From: Calendula officinalis
Lineage: Eukaryota; Streptophyta; Magnoliopsida; Asterales; Asteraceae
Length of the DNA: 64,000 nt
Direction: 5' to 3'
NCBI GenBank assembly: GCA_963853835.1
Contig: OY970828.1
Coordinates: forward strand, 13,473,813 to 13,537,812
Below the pieces are notes generated by a model. It was not told where the DNA came from. It did not search any database and saw nothing but the letters and a program-made list of their open reading frames with translations. Shown here piece after piece: positions 25,401 through 36,092 of the stretch. How positions within the stretch are numbered: position 1 is the stretch's first letter; every line of letters starts with the position of its first letter. Both the position numbers and the translations under genes were made by a program.

Positions 25401-28400
25401 ACATGAATTTGGATTGACAGGGTGAACCTGTTGCAACACCAATTGAAGTAAATGTTGTTATTACTGATATTGAAAATGCTAAAAGTGATGATTTACCTTT
25501 AACAAATTTGACAGAATATCAAAGGCTCATTGGTAAGTTAATTTATCTTACACTTACCAGGCCAGATATATCATTTGCAGTAAGTTGTCTGAGTCAGTTT
25601 ATGCATTCACCGTTACAGTCTCACTTGAAACTTGCTATAAGAGTGTTGAGATATATTAAAGGTTCTCCAGGAAAAGGTGTTTTGTTTAGTAAAAGTGATT
25701 CTTTTGTGTTAAAGGCATATTCTGATTCTGATTGGGGTAAGTGCCTATCTTCTAGACGATCTGTGACTGGCTATTCTGTTTTTTTAGGAAATAGTTTGGT
25801 TTCTTGGAAAAGTAAGAAACAACCAACTGTTTCAAGATCAACAGCTGAAGCTGAATATCGTGCATTGGGTGCAGTAGTATGTGAGGTTGTCTGGTTAGAA
25901 AAACTTTTAACTGAACTGGGTATAACTGGTTTGTTACCTGTGGATATTTACTGTGATAATAAAGCAGCTATTTTGATAGCTGCTAATCCGGTGTATCATG
26001 ATAGAACAAAGCATTTTGAGATAGATTTACACTATGTTAGAATCAAGGCTTTGGTAGGAGTTGTGAAAATTCATAAAATTGAGTCTGCTAAAAATCCTGC
26101 AGATTTATTTACAAAAGGATTGCCTTCAAAACCTCATGGGGTTTTCTGTAAGGAATTAAAATTGTTTGACATGTTCCAAGTATTGAATTAAGGGAGGATG
26201 TTAAAATAAGTATCCTTTTATTATATTTTTTTATTATAATTCATTACTTGGTTGTGTTTGTTAAGTTTGTGCAGGATTGTAAAGTTTGCAACTTCAGGGT
26301 AAAGTCAAGGTTAGTTTTTATAATTGGTTTTATAATAAGTTTGTTGTTTCTGGTGTGCAGGTGTAGTTTTGCATGTTACAAGGTAGTAATGTGTAAAATT
26401 AGATATTTGTTTGTATTAGGAGTTGAGAGAGAGAGTCCGATGGATTCATTCATTCAGTCAATTGTCTTTCTGATCAATCTTCCTTTCTCTCTCAACATTA
26501 GGTTTTTCTATTTTCTTTTAGATCTATAAATTTGTTCAAGAAGTGTTGAACAAATTAGGTTTAATTGAGTGTTAGTGATTGATGTAGTGAGGTTTTCAGT
26601 TGTAAATCGTTTTATGGACCATTGCGTTAATAAAGAATGCATTAGGTTGGCTTGTTTGATGTTTCGTTTATAGATCTGGTTAGATCTATTTTTTTGTTCA
26701 GCATCATTGTGGGCAACTTTCAACCCAATTAACTTGTTTCCGTTTGTCTAAATTTTTTTTGCGAGTAAAATTACGTGGTTTGTATGAAATTATGTATTTC
26801 GTCCCTCGACCTTTTGTATTACATTGACAGTCCCAATTACTGAAACTTGTAACATCAATAGTCCCTACTCCCTAATTTTGAAACTTGTAACATCAGTGGT
26901 CACTAAAAACTTAATGAACTATTTTTATTTAGGGACTATTCATATAATAAAAAAAAAGTCGAGGAACAAAATAAAAAATAACTTTTTTTTATATATTTTA
27001 CTTTGTTTGACCTGTCAAAGATGAAACGAAACCGAAATCTCTGTTCTAAATGAGTAAATTAGAAGAAACAAAAACCATTTTTGAGAAGTAGATGATTCCC
27101 ACTTCCCAGATGACCAAATTCAAGAAACTAAAAAAATAAAGAATTTACCTCTATGAAATAAGTTGCTAAGTTTAACTGAACATGTATTGGTTCTGCAGCA
27201 TGTCGACAACCATAAAACCCAGCAGTTTGGTCATGAAGATGATCATAAAATTGGCCTCGAAGACCAGTCCACGGATTCTGTGTTTTCCAAATTAAAACAC
27301 CCGTGTATTTTGTCCACATCTGAGATGTCCACCCTTCCAATAATGCTCGATATTGTATATAATTTACTAATTGAGCCTATTCAAACATTAAAAAAAAAAG
27401 AAAATGAGAATGAAAACCAACGGGTTGTTAAAGATATCGATCGGATAAACTTTTGCAGTTTGAAGTCGCAATAATTAAACTTAGGAAATTAAGGGAGCTG
27501 ATTCTTACACAACAATTGACAATCATGCCCTTATTGGAAGGGCATAATTGTCCTTTGGCATGAAATTACTAAAATTATTCCGTAAAAATCAGCTCCCTTA
27601 GATAAAGGAAATAAAAATTAAGATGAGTGTCGTACCTTGAGACAAAAATCATCAAGATCCTTAGGTTTACCATAAAGTAATATCTGATCTTGAACCAAAT
27701 CCGGTTTTGAATAAGGAATATATTTATGATAAACCCAAATCGGGTTCGGTACTTCTTCAACAAATCCACTAATTAATTCATTAAATAAAGGAATTTCCCA
27801 CCCTTCTTTAGGCATTGTTGCCCTAATTGTAGCAGCAACCGGCATTCCAACATTACCAACTTCAGGATTAAACCCGTATTTATAATAATCATTTTTAAAA
27901 AAACTCTCGGGATATTGAATCTCATACGGGCCATCCGTCCACCCGCCATTTGAATCTGCAAACCCTTCCCATAATGACCCTTTTATGTAGACTCGGGTTC
28001 CATCAAGATATTGACTCGGGTCAACTGTAACCGAGGTGGTTGACTTTTTTGTTTCATTGACTTTTAGGAAAAACGGGTGGAGTTTAAGGTCGTTTGTTAA
28101 GGCTTCGTTTATGTCTTCTGGTGGTATTTGTTCGTTTCCACCAACCCATAAGGCAAGACTCGGGTGATTTCTTAGAAGTTTGACTGTGTCACGTACACAA
28201 TATAGGAAAAGATCATGGTCTAGTGGCCCGTTTGGGTTGGAAACGGGCTCACCTCTTCCATCAACATCTCCAGTTATCCAAAATTCTTGCCAAACCTAAA
28301 AGGACATATCATATTATTAATGCACAAGTATATATAAGAATATGAGTAAATTACACAAATGGTCCTTTAGGTTTGTACCATATTACATATTTGGTCTTTT

Positions 28401-31400
28401 AGTTTCGTAATTACACTGCTAGTCCTTATATTTGAAACTATTGACACGTGTGACGTTAACTTTTCCCGTCAAGTATGGTCACATGTGGTAAGGGAAAATG
28501 ACAGATTTACCCCCTCGTGCATCACATGTGGCCATACTTGACGAGAAAAGTTAACGTCAGTTTAGCTAAAGGACCACACGTGTCAATAGTTTTCGAAATA
28601 AAGACTAACAGTGTAATTTATGAAACTAAAGGACTAAATATGTAATATGGTGCAACCCTAAAGGACCATTTGTGTAATTTACTCTAAGAATATTCGTTTA
28701 AATAAAGTGTCATGAAAATAGGTTAAAGTTACGTAGTTTATAAAAAAATGTCATTTTGTGTATTGTACATTTATTTTGGTCATTCGGGTCACTTAACTTT
28801 GCTTGCAAAAAGTTTTATGATGCGATCAAATCACTGATTTAAAGGTTTGACTTTTTTTTTCGTACCAATTGACAGCTGACACGTGGCATACACTAAGTAT
28901 CTGGTTTCAACCGTTCTATGACTTAAACGACCCAAAAAAGTACAATAAACAAATTGAACATTATGTTTAAGCAGATTAAATTTGTTAATTTGATATTTGA
29001 TTTAATCTCAAGAACGACAAAATATTAATTTATTTAACTATTAATAATTAAATTCAAGTGTTAAATAAAAAAAGGGTGAGAGAGTTACAAGCAAACCATA
29101 AATATCACAATAGTGATAAAATTCAGGTCTTTCAGCTAATCCACCACCCCAACAACGTATCATATTAAAGTTCATATCTGCATGGAATTTAATGTCCGTC
29201 TGATAACGTTTTTTTGAAAGCCGAAGCAAACCATCAGATAAAATCCAATTTCCACCACGGATAAATATAGGCTCTCCGTTCACTTTAAACAGCCTGCATT
29301 AGTAACAATTAAATGTTACAAAATGATTAATCAATTAATGATTAAAGTTAATGATAAATTATAAATTATAGCGTACCTTCCGCCAGTAGCACTATCGATT
29401 TCACTGTGAATTTTTCGGAATCCAAATTGATGAGTCCAGGTGTCAGACTCTCCATAACCGTCAATGTCAACACTAATTTCAACATTGTATAAAGATTGCT
29501 TCCCCATTCCATTTGGCCACCACAAATTTGGTTTGTAGAAAAAAAGCTGCAACATTTCAAAATTACAAATTTGGTCACGTTATATATAGATTAACTGATT
29601 AAGTGTTCCAATTAACCCTAAATTTAATTAGAAAGTTGATCTGACCTGAGGAAATGTAAATTGAAGATTTGATCGAGCAGGGACTGATTGCTGTTGTGTG
29701 TGAAGTTGTTCAACCAAAACAGTGTTTCCCTCAACTTCAGTTGAGACTTGAATTTTCAAGGAACAATCAGCTGGTTTATCACTTCTGTTTACCAATTCTG
29801 TGGTCGCATGCAAATAAACCCTTTTGTAATCATCAAAAAATGATGAAACCAAATGAGGGTCTACAATTTTTACCGCCTGCAATCATGTACGTAATTTAAA
29901 ACTGTAATTAAACATTAAATACATATGGTTTATTACGCACTCACCCCAGTAACAGTGATGGATACTTCGTCCCAAATGCCAGTGTTTCTATCCCTGCAAA
30001 TAATTTGACACAATAAACAGAATCCATTTAAATAAATAAAAATGATTATTTTAATATAATAAATGATAAATAAATGATTTGTAGTGTACGAGACTGTTTT
30101 ACATAGCACATGAGGGGACTTAACACAAAAACGTAACGCCCGTTATCTTAAAGGACCTTCAGCGCAATAGGTTTCAAAAGTAAGGACTGTCGGTGTAACT
30201 TATTGAAGTAAAAGACCATAGGTTAAATATTGGGTAAACCACAAGGACCATCCGTGAATGTTTTATAAAAACAAGCAAACAAAACAAACCAAAAAAAACC
30301 CAATGTAGTTATTAAAAAACAACAAAAAAAAAACCCCAATGTAATTTAAAAAAAAAACAAACTAAACATAATCAAAACAAAAAAAACAAAAAAAAAAGGT
30401 TAAAATTCGTGTAGTTACTCAGAAAACTGATGATGTTCTTACCTGATGGGAGCCATCCAATCCCACCCTTGAACATATTGTGTGGTAACATCTTTTCCAA
30501 TCTGGCATTGACACATTAGGTTATTAGCATGCATTTAAAATAAGGATAATAAGAGTAAATTACAGAAATCATCCCTCTGGTTTGTATGACTCAACTTTTT
30601 ATGTTACACAAATAGTCCCTACTTTCGAAACTTGTAACATCAACTATCCCTAAAAACTCAATGACTATTTTTGCTCTAGGAACCACTGGAGTTATAAGTT
30701 AAACAAAAATTAGGGACTATTAACATAAGTCGAGGAACGAAATCCATAATTTGGACAATTTATGTAATTCACTCGGAAAATAATGATGGTACACAGAAAA
30801 AAATGATGCATATAGATAAAATAAAATGCATGCATCAGTGACTTGTACTATAGCTATAAGGTGTTGTACCTCATGATCACCTCCTTGGCCTCCTTGAGGA
30901 GGAATAGTACCAGGATGATCAGGTGGATGAACAAGAACTGCAACCATATTTTCACCATTTGAAATAATATTATTTGTCACATCAACTGAATGCCTGCGAA
31001 ACATCCCTTTTGGTAATACGGTTTGGTGCCCATTTAAGTAAACTTCAGCAGAGTAATTTATTCCCCGAAAATTCAGATCAACATGCTCATCTTTTGACTG
31101 AAAAAAATAATCAACGCATTAACCACTAATTACATGATTAAACAAAATATAAAATAAACGATGAACATGATATTTCTTCTTTTTACACAATTTAAAAAAT
31201 AAAATAGTTGTTTGACTTACAAGGTCACACTGAAAAGTGGTGAAAAACCAGAAAGTGTAGTATTCCCGCCCCGAATCACCAATGTCCAAAATTGCTTCAT
31301 TATTTAACCCATAAAAAGGATCTGGAATCAGTTTGTTCTTTAAAAGTGTCGCCAAAACTCTGCATCTCACCAAACAAAACAAATGAATCAAAACAATGTC

Positions 31401-31974
31401 TGCTGACACCTTCCATTAATTTCTAATTTAACACTAAAAACATTATTACTCTATTTTGTACTTAACTTTAGTTAAGTCTAAATAAGTAAACATTGTATCA
31501 GTTAAACAGAGCAGTTTACAGTTATCCTTAAAATACTAAAACATCTGAACTACTCTGAATGATAACAAATTTGGGAATCTCATATCAACTTTCTTAAATC
31601 TTGCCTAATCATTACTAATTGCGAAAAGTCAGCAAAAGTCAACGTTTAACATTTTGCAATCATTAAATGGTCAATGTTTAACGTAATAATTAATATAGAC
31701 CTCCCAAAATATGAACTCTTTGTCAGACTAGTGAGCAATTACCAGATTGTTCTGAGTCGATTAACTACTAAAGCCTAAATTAACAGATATTAATCTAACT
31801 CGCAACAGAAATAAAAGAGAGAAATTAATTTCCGTACGTTCCGGGAACGACAGCCGGCATCCATGGAGGGTTGTCGGAAGAAGGAGGATGAGTAGTGGTG
31901 AGCTGAATTCCGGTGAGTTCAACTTCGGTGGATCGAGCGGCCAACCATCCTTCTTCCAGAACCTTCTTCACCAT
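19486..31974 (-). CDS. EBM: Mannosylglycoprotein endo-beta-mannosidase (GH2), 11 exons
   Basis: Hydrolyses the Man-beta-1,4-GlcNAc bond during N-glycan breakdown. Exons from the 5' end: 31838-31974, 31221-31359, 30870-31097, 30443-30501, 29945-29993, 29646-29876, 29377-29546, 29089-29293, 27636-28295, 27149-27376, 19486-20277, giving 965 aa with all phases matching; plant EBM is about 945 aa. Landmarks in order: sugar-binding domain (PPDHPGTIPP), immunoglobulin-like domain, then the TIM barrel with GGNWILSDG, CWGGGLAERPEF and WVGGNEQ, whose Glu (about residue 461) is the expected GH2 acid/base. Later come YTGVLIWKTQNPWTGLRGQ and a C-terminal domain ending TLHGWNYDSAHTVHE. No signal peptide is evident. 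Intron 10 is 6.9 kb because it houses a young copia element in the opposite orientation; other introns carry MITEs. The reading frame is intact. Confidence 0.93.
20501..21002 (+). repeat. 5' LTR of the young copia element
   Basis: TGTTAAAATAAG...TTTTTGTTCA, 502 bp. It differs from the 3' LTR at tttacaac (tttgcaac) and gatctgta (gatctata). Confidence 0.95.
21003..21014 (+). promoter_or_regulatory. Primer binding site (initiator tRNA-Met type)
   Basis: TGGTATCAGAGC directly follows the 5' LTR, the usual minus-strand primer site of plant copia elements. Confidence 0.9.
21015..21741 (+). other. Untranslated leader of the copia element
   Basis: About 730 bases between the primer site and the first long frame. 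T-rich with several short open stretches, none credible. It probably contains packaging and translation signals, which cannot be pinpointed. Confidence 0.5.
21742..25425 (+). CDS. Copia gag-protease-integrase-RT polyprotein, truncated by a frameshift
   Basis: 1,227 aa. Gag comes first (LNGTENYNVWSRSML near residue 40), then a CCHC zinc knuckle (CTNCNMNGHTIEKC near 265), protease (WIVDSGANQHMTG near 385), pre-integrase (LWHSRLGHP), integrase with catalytic Asp in HLDVWGPY and Asp in RSDNGTEF, then reverse transcriptase with DVNNAFLYGDL and the catalytic YVDDIVL. The frame ends at a TGA at 25423-25425, after HEFGLTG, before RNase H. The order PR-IN-RT is diagnostic of Ty1/copia. The start could be the ATG at 21742 or the in-frame one at 21766. 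Confidence 0.93.
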   Translation: MFNIFGGDMADQNDLTLINKLDFGDPLYLHASDTTGVPLINIKLNGTENYNVWSRSMLLALETKNKVGFIDGKCVKSLTNDVLGRQWDRCNSVVLSWILSCVSEELYAGQIFNSNAAVVWAELKETYSKVDGSVVFNIHHEINTLKQNGVPISVYYHKLNSLWKQYDAMIELPTCQCDVGNALLNHNKFLKLMQFLMGLDDCYLSIRSSILSREPIPDVKAAYAIISREESHRGTSFSENVNKNSTSAFMSQTDNKKKFNKGPSLTCTNCNMNGHTIEKCYELIGYPTSYKKKKVFQNKGKNISNLSNVSENSSSTNVGSFLTSDQISKLLSLISEDKDGPSSNIHSNMAGVFFNNSKIFNNNFSKFFNYNSKFKTNETIPIGWIVDSGANQHMTGTIEGLVNVVNVEGLKISVKHPNGTQAFIKHIGNMKLNEKITLYDVLVVPEYCVSLLSVQKLAKDCKMFVGFDESNCYVQDLKARNIVGTGREIGGLYVLNVSNQKSNCQNVNTCFLSKTLWHSRLGHPADHVLNILSDQLKVDKSNSVSPCEICHMAKQTREPFPFSEHKTKEIGDIVHLDVWGPYRITSRDGYRYFLTVVDDYTRAVWVFLLKNKTEVFENITAFYNLIKNQFKKTVKIFRSDNGTEFINSQMTQFCKNNGIVHQTSCTHTPQQNGVVERKHRHLLNVARSLMFQGGIPLSMWIECVLTAVYLINRTPSSVLNGRSPYEVIYSFKPSLSHLRCFGCLCFSKILNDGDKFKSKSEKCVLIGYSSKIKGYKLWSIENKKIFFSRDVQFYETIFPYKMSKLEQDSVFEKTDLNHSNFFDLHFNEKLDNQYVPNDEGGVSEDDGSRLNFPSSSRDTSEDVATTTTNGNRVASRLNFPSSSSRVASEDVATATSNDDNGVLESEGQHLVPENILRRSTRNSILPKRFSDFVLNNNTKYSLDKVVNYSNLTKENLSFVSILNKSSEPRNYKEASLDKNWIDAMNLEMEALYRNKTWVLADLPKNRKAIGCRWIYKIKYKSNGEVDRYKARLVAKGYSQREGIDFDETFSPVVKMVTVRCVISLAVQKGWPLFQLDVNNAFLYGDLSEEVYMQLPEGYFDSSSNKVCKLVKSLYGLKQAPRKWNEKLTKTLIENGFVQSLNDYSLFIKSKDDIMLILLVYVDDIVLTGNNSDEIEKFKIYLNSKFMIKDLGKLQYFLGIEVLESNSGLCLSQRKYALELLHEFGLTG
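25426..26191 (+). pseudogene. Copia RNase H region, out of frame with the polyprotein
   Basis: Continues the polyprotein in another frame: EPVATPIEV at the start, then YQRLIGKLIYLTLTRPD, SDSDWGKCLSSRRSVTGY (the RNase H core), STAEAEYRAL and CDNKAAI. The open part begins at 25508 and stops at 26191, eight bases before the 3' LTR. The shift is a short indel near 25420. Confidence 0.88.
26190..26198 (+). promoter_or_regulatory. Polypurine tract
   Basis: aagggagga abuts the 3' LTR and would prime plus-strand synthesis. Confidence 0.85.
26199..26700 (+). repeat. 3' LTR of the young copia element
   Basis: 502 bp, nearly identical to the 5' LTR. The flank gcatc that follows matches the left flank. 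Confidence 0.95.
26763..26983. mobile_element. Fold-back MITE in EBM intron 10
   Basis: Same family as 6670-6917: left tcgtccctcgaccttttgta against right gtcgaggaacaaaat, with inner aacttgtaacatca motifs. Boundaries approximate. Confidence 0.55.
28344..28684. mobile_element. Fold-back MITE in EBM intron 8, GAGTAAATTAC ends
   Basis: Left end gagtaaattacacaaatggt and right end accatttgtgtaatttactc are exact inverses. The arms continue inward (cctttaggtttg/ctaaagg; gacgttaacttttc/gaaaagttaacgtc) for nearly the full 341 bp, a near-complete hairpin. Confidence 0.85.
30073..30265. mobile_element. Degenerate fold-back MITE in EBM intron 4
   Basis: Inverted motifs around taaaggaccttcagcgcaat and aaagaccataggttaaat. 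Diverged and with unclear ends; related in style to 28344-28684 and 60011-60274. Confidence 0.4.
30553..30774. mobile_element. Fold-back MITE in EBM intron 3
   Basis: Left gagtaaattacagaaatcat and right attatgtaattcactc-like end, with tagtccctac/gggactatt inside. Same family as 6670-6917. Confidence 0.6.
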
Positions 31975-32371
31975 CTTTTAACTTCAGTTCTTGATGGATA
32001 CAGCAGCTGTTCTGTTACTTATTGTGGATCTAAAACCCTAATAGTAGTGATCTTACTTTAATCAACCCAAAAAATGAAAAGCAGATATTGCACTGCCATA
32101 TTTGTCGGTTGATTTTGTCTGTTGTGCTACAGTGGGGACGGAGCATTTAAAGATTGCCCGTGGTTGTTGTCGATGTTCAAGCACCAGATGACTCGGATTT
32201 AAGATTTATTATTACATAATCCTTATCTTTTAGTATTTTTTGTCTTAATTCTCGGTTTAACTTATTTGTTTACTTGTAGCGGTTAAATCGATTATGTTAA
32301 GTTGAGATATAATTCTTCTCAAGTTAAATATAGTTTTAAACATTAAACTTTTACTTATTGATGATTTTTAA

Positions 32372-33054
32372 TAGGGGTGGGCATAAAAACCGAAAAACTA
32401 AACCGAAACCCGAAAAAACCGCACCGGAAAGCCGAACCATTTGAAAAATCGATGTCAACGGTTTTGACTTTTAGAAAACCCGGATTTTTTGGGTGGTTTT
32501 CGGGGGTATATGAAAAACCCGACCAAAAATCTCGCCCCGTCCCGGATTATATATATTTTTCAAGTTTTATAAAAATATTATTATATTATTATATTTATAA
32601 AAGAAAAGCATGTAATGAAACTTTTATTGATGAATGTATAAGAAGAAGTGAGGGAGAAGCCCGTAGCTCAGTACTGCTTTACTTAAGCTTTTTCCCGTAA
32701 GATTGCTGGAAAGATTGTTGGATGTTATTATAGTAGTATTATTAATCTTATTAATGTTATGTTAGTTGAATTTATCATTATATTATATGAAAACTTACTA
32801 GTTGTTTGTTTGATTTATAGAAGAAATGAGTTAAAGTTTAGTTTGAATCATAATATTATCTTTTAAGGTAACAATTGGTAAATTTAAAGGATAGCAAAAA
32901 CCGAAAACAAAAACCCGCAACCGAACTGCTTTATTAAGAAAACCCCGAAAACCGAAACCAAAAAACCCGAAACCGCACGGGATGTAATTCTTAAAACCCA
33001 GACTTTTGATTCAGGGTTTGGTTTTAGTTGAAAAACGCTCCATATTCACCCCTA
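32372..33054. mobile_element. hAT-type non-autonomous element, 683 bp
   Basis: Begins TAGGGGTGGGCATAAAAACC and ends ATTCACCCCTA. Flanks atttttaa (32364-32371) and atttttgt (33055-33062) match at 6 of 8 positions. Interior is rich in aaaccgaaaaccgaaa and its complement. No transposase. Confidence 0.7.
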
Positions 33055-33261
33055 ATTTTTGTAAGTAACTATAATTTAATCCTTAAACTTTTACACATTT
33101 AACCATATAGCTTTTAATTTTGTATAACTATTTGTTTATATCGAATATGCATAGATTGTTGTTAGTTAATAGACTTAATTTTCATAGATTTAATGTACAT
33201 AAAATATGTTAGAATAAATTTTAAGTTGGTATTTGTTCCAACAGACGGTGTATAAAATTTA

Positions 33262-33475
33262 GGTGTTGTTTGGTAACATTTAAATGATTAATATTTGAAT
33301 GATGCACATTTATTAATGATTTATACTTTCTTTTACTTATGTCCGATTAAGAGGCAAAATATGTTTAATTTTTTATTCAGATGTTGATTAAGATGATTTA
33401 CCAAACGCTCTGAATCTGTTTGATTAAGAGGTTGTCCTCTTAACTGAATCATTAAGAGATTTGCTAAACACCACC
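33262..33475. mobile_element. Small MITE, GGTGTTGTTTGG ends
   Basis: Left ggtgttgtttggtaac, right gctaaacaccacc, with cattaagag/gattaagag motifs inside. Flanked by tta and taa, which would be compatible with a PIF/Harbinger-type site but are not identical. Confidence 0.5.
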
Positions 33476-33671
33476 TAAGTTTTTATTAGCTAGAATAAGT
33501 CATCCCGCTTGTCTCTTGTTTTATACAAGTTCATCTTTCAGTGCACAAGCAAAAAACAAGATATTCTCCCGAAAATCGAAGGCTGAAATATGAAGTAACA
33601 CGTGTATAGATGATGAATCATGAGTATTATGGTTGATGAATCCATGCTTAATACCCATTTTGAGATATAGG

Positions 33672-34108
33672 CAAAGGTTCTAAAAGGCGCGTCATGGCGG
33701 CGGTAAGGCGTCACCAAAGCGTCGCCAAAGTGTGAGGCGCGGCGTCGACGTTACGAAACAGACCATGGCGGCTAGGCTAGGCGTGGCGTGAGATAAGGCG
33801 AGATAAGGCGCGCCTTATGGCGAGTTTTCTTGAAGGCGGCTGTGAAAAATGAATTTTTTTTAAAGAGATGATAAAATATATAATTATAAATTTAGATGTA
33901 ATATTTTTTATGAGCTTTATATATGAATTGTTATATAAATCAATAGATCTATATAATTTTTTTAATTTAATATACGTATATATATAAATTATATAAAAAA
34001 TTTGCCGCCTTAAATCATGTCTTGAAAAACGCCATGGCCCGCCATGGCTCGCCTTGGCTGAGGCTTGATGGTGCCGCCACGCCACGCCTTACGCTTTCTA
34101 GAACCTTG
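33672..34108. mobile_element. GC-ended hAT-type MITE, 437 bp, perfect 8-bp duplication
   Basis: Begins CAAAGGTTCTAAAAGGCG and ends CTTTCTAGAACCTTG. A perfect 8-bp duplication gatatagg flanks it (33664-33671 and 34109-34116). Both GC-rich ends carry ggcgtggcg-type repeats around an AT-rich centre. No coding capacity. Confidence 0.8.
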
Positions 34109-34335
34109 GATATAGGTTGCATGGGATATAACATGAGTTTCTTATTAAAAAGGACAATTCTAGCAAGAATGTCCAAACGGGAATAAGATGTTTTATGGAT
34201 TGGTTGCCTTAAATGTGACCTTAGATTACTCATAAAGGGTGATTAAGCTCAGTTCAGTCATTATTGTCACATCAATGTCACATTATTTTTTTCTCTTCCG
34301 ACCAAACACGTGACAAACCCTCACAATACCCATAT

Positions 34336-36052
34336 TGTAACACCTCAAATTTTAATACAAAATATTTGCCCAAAATAAATCATTTTTCATAAATAAAAGA
34401 ACTATTCCAAAATATGGATTTACAAAAACCTTTGGTATGAAAATCAGAGTATAAAGTTTGGTGTTACAAAATAGATCAAAACCAAAGTTAAGCATAAATC
34501 CAATCTAAAGTTCTTCTACTCTAGGCCCCGTCTCTCTATCCACGCGTACCTAAACATTCGATCCCGAACCTGAGTACATAGCAAAACAAACAAGGAGTAC
34601 GTGAGACAAAACGTCTCGTGAGCTACATGGGTTTAGACCCAATAATAATAATAATTGTATGACATATAGACAAACATGTATGTAAATCATCCATCTAACT
34701 AGTCACCCTATTGTGACTCTAATACTTTGCTTTCCTAGCAATCATATCTAGTTATCGGGTTGCCCCCGAACTAACTAGAACCACCTTGACTTATTAACCG
34801 AAATCCATCGCCATTAATAAGCCTCAAGATACCGGCAAGAGGGATTCGCCCAATCTACCAATACATGCCTTACTCACCGGACTACCTCCAGTTAGCAAGA
34901 CTACTATCGTGGTGGAGTCGATGGGAATCCACCCAACTGCCCCTCACACCACACCTCATGATCGGGGATCCCCCGCATCATCACATCATCTCAACATATC
35001 ATAACTCAATGGTTATGTCAATCTAGCTCTCGGCTATCACGTCTATCAACAAACAAGTTAGTTCAATACTATTATCGGTATAACTAACTACTAACTACTA
35101 GTCTACACAATTAAGCAAATAGACCATAACACAAGTAATAAAGGGATTTCATAGGCTATGTACTCAGTAAATTTCCACACGTACTCACCTTAGCAATAAG
35201 ATGCTCCAACCGAATTCTTGCCACCAAATTTCTTGCTTCACAAATTCACCGACTTTCCAAGATGTCACCGAAAGCCTAGTACAATGATCACAAGATGTTC
35301 AACATCTCATACTACCAATAATGTATCCATTAACCTCTAATTACCATTAACTAACTTTTTCCCCAATTATGGTGATTTACCAAACCCTAGGTTTAACCAA
35401 CCCTTAAGATTCTTACCAATCGAAATCATACACTTGTTTCCTTTGTTAATATACCATCTATTAAGTGTATACATAATTTATTCACCATAAACCATAACCC
35501 CCAATAACTAGGGTTTCAATCCCAACCATCAAAATACATAGATCTAAAGCTACAAAGATCAAGGAGTGAAGATATACCTTTAATCTTCACTTTGGAGTGA
35601 AATCTATCAAGCTTTGATGAACAAATCGACCCAAATCAGCTCTTGCACTCAGAAATCGCCAAGGAGAAAACTAGGGTTTTGGAATTGCATTAAATGAGCT
35701 AAAACCCGACTTTAATGCTGTCGACCAGAGTTCACGGCGCGAACTAAGTTCGCGTCACTAACTAAGCGCTTGCACGCCAACTTCGCGATCGTTATCAACT
35801 CGTGAACTACATCAGGCTCAAAAGCCAAATCCGCTGGAGACGGTTCCCGATCGGGAACTATAGTTCGCGGCGCTAACTCCCAAATGCAGCAGGGCTGCAT
35901 TTTTCGGTTGTTGTCTCGACCCGGTTTCGCCCATAACTTTCTCATGCGGTCTCCAAACGACACGAAACCAATTCCTACGTTTTTTAAACGATTTATCCTT
36001 ATTTATCATATTTTTATTCAATTTATTTATATACAAATTTCGGGTCGTTACA
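34336..36052 (-). repeat. 3' LTR of the gypsy element (1,717 bp)
   Basis: TGTAACACCTC...GGGTCGTTACA. On the element's strand it starts TGTAACGACCC, typical of plant gypsy LTRs. Differs from the 5' LTR by scattered substitutions and small indels. Confidence 0.93.
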
Positions 36053-36092
36053 ACTATCTACCCCTTAAGAAGATTCCGTCCTCGGAATCTCA

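Larger units (their letters stand above)
20501..26700 (+). mobile_element. Full-length young Ty1/copia retrotransposon in EBM intron 10
   Basis: Two 502-bp LTRs (20501-21002 and 26199-26700) differ at only two sites, both G/A changes. A perfect 5-bp duplication gcatc flanks the element (20496-20500 and 26701-26705). It has a tRNA-Met-type primer site TGGTATCAGAGC and a purine tract just before the 3' LTR. It carries one long gag-pol frame and a separate RNase H frame because of a frameshift. It lies antisense to EBM. Confidence 0.97.
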
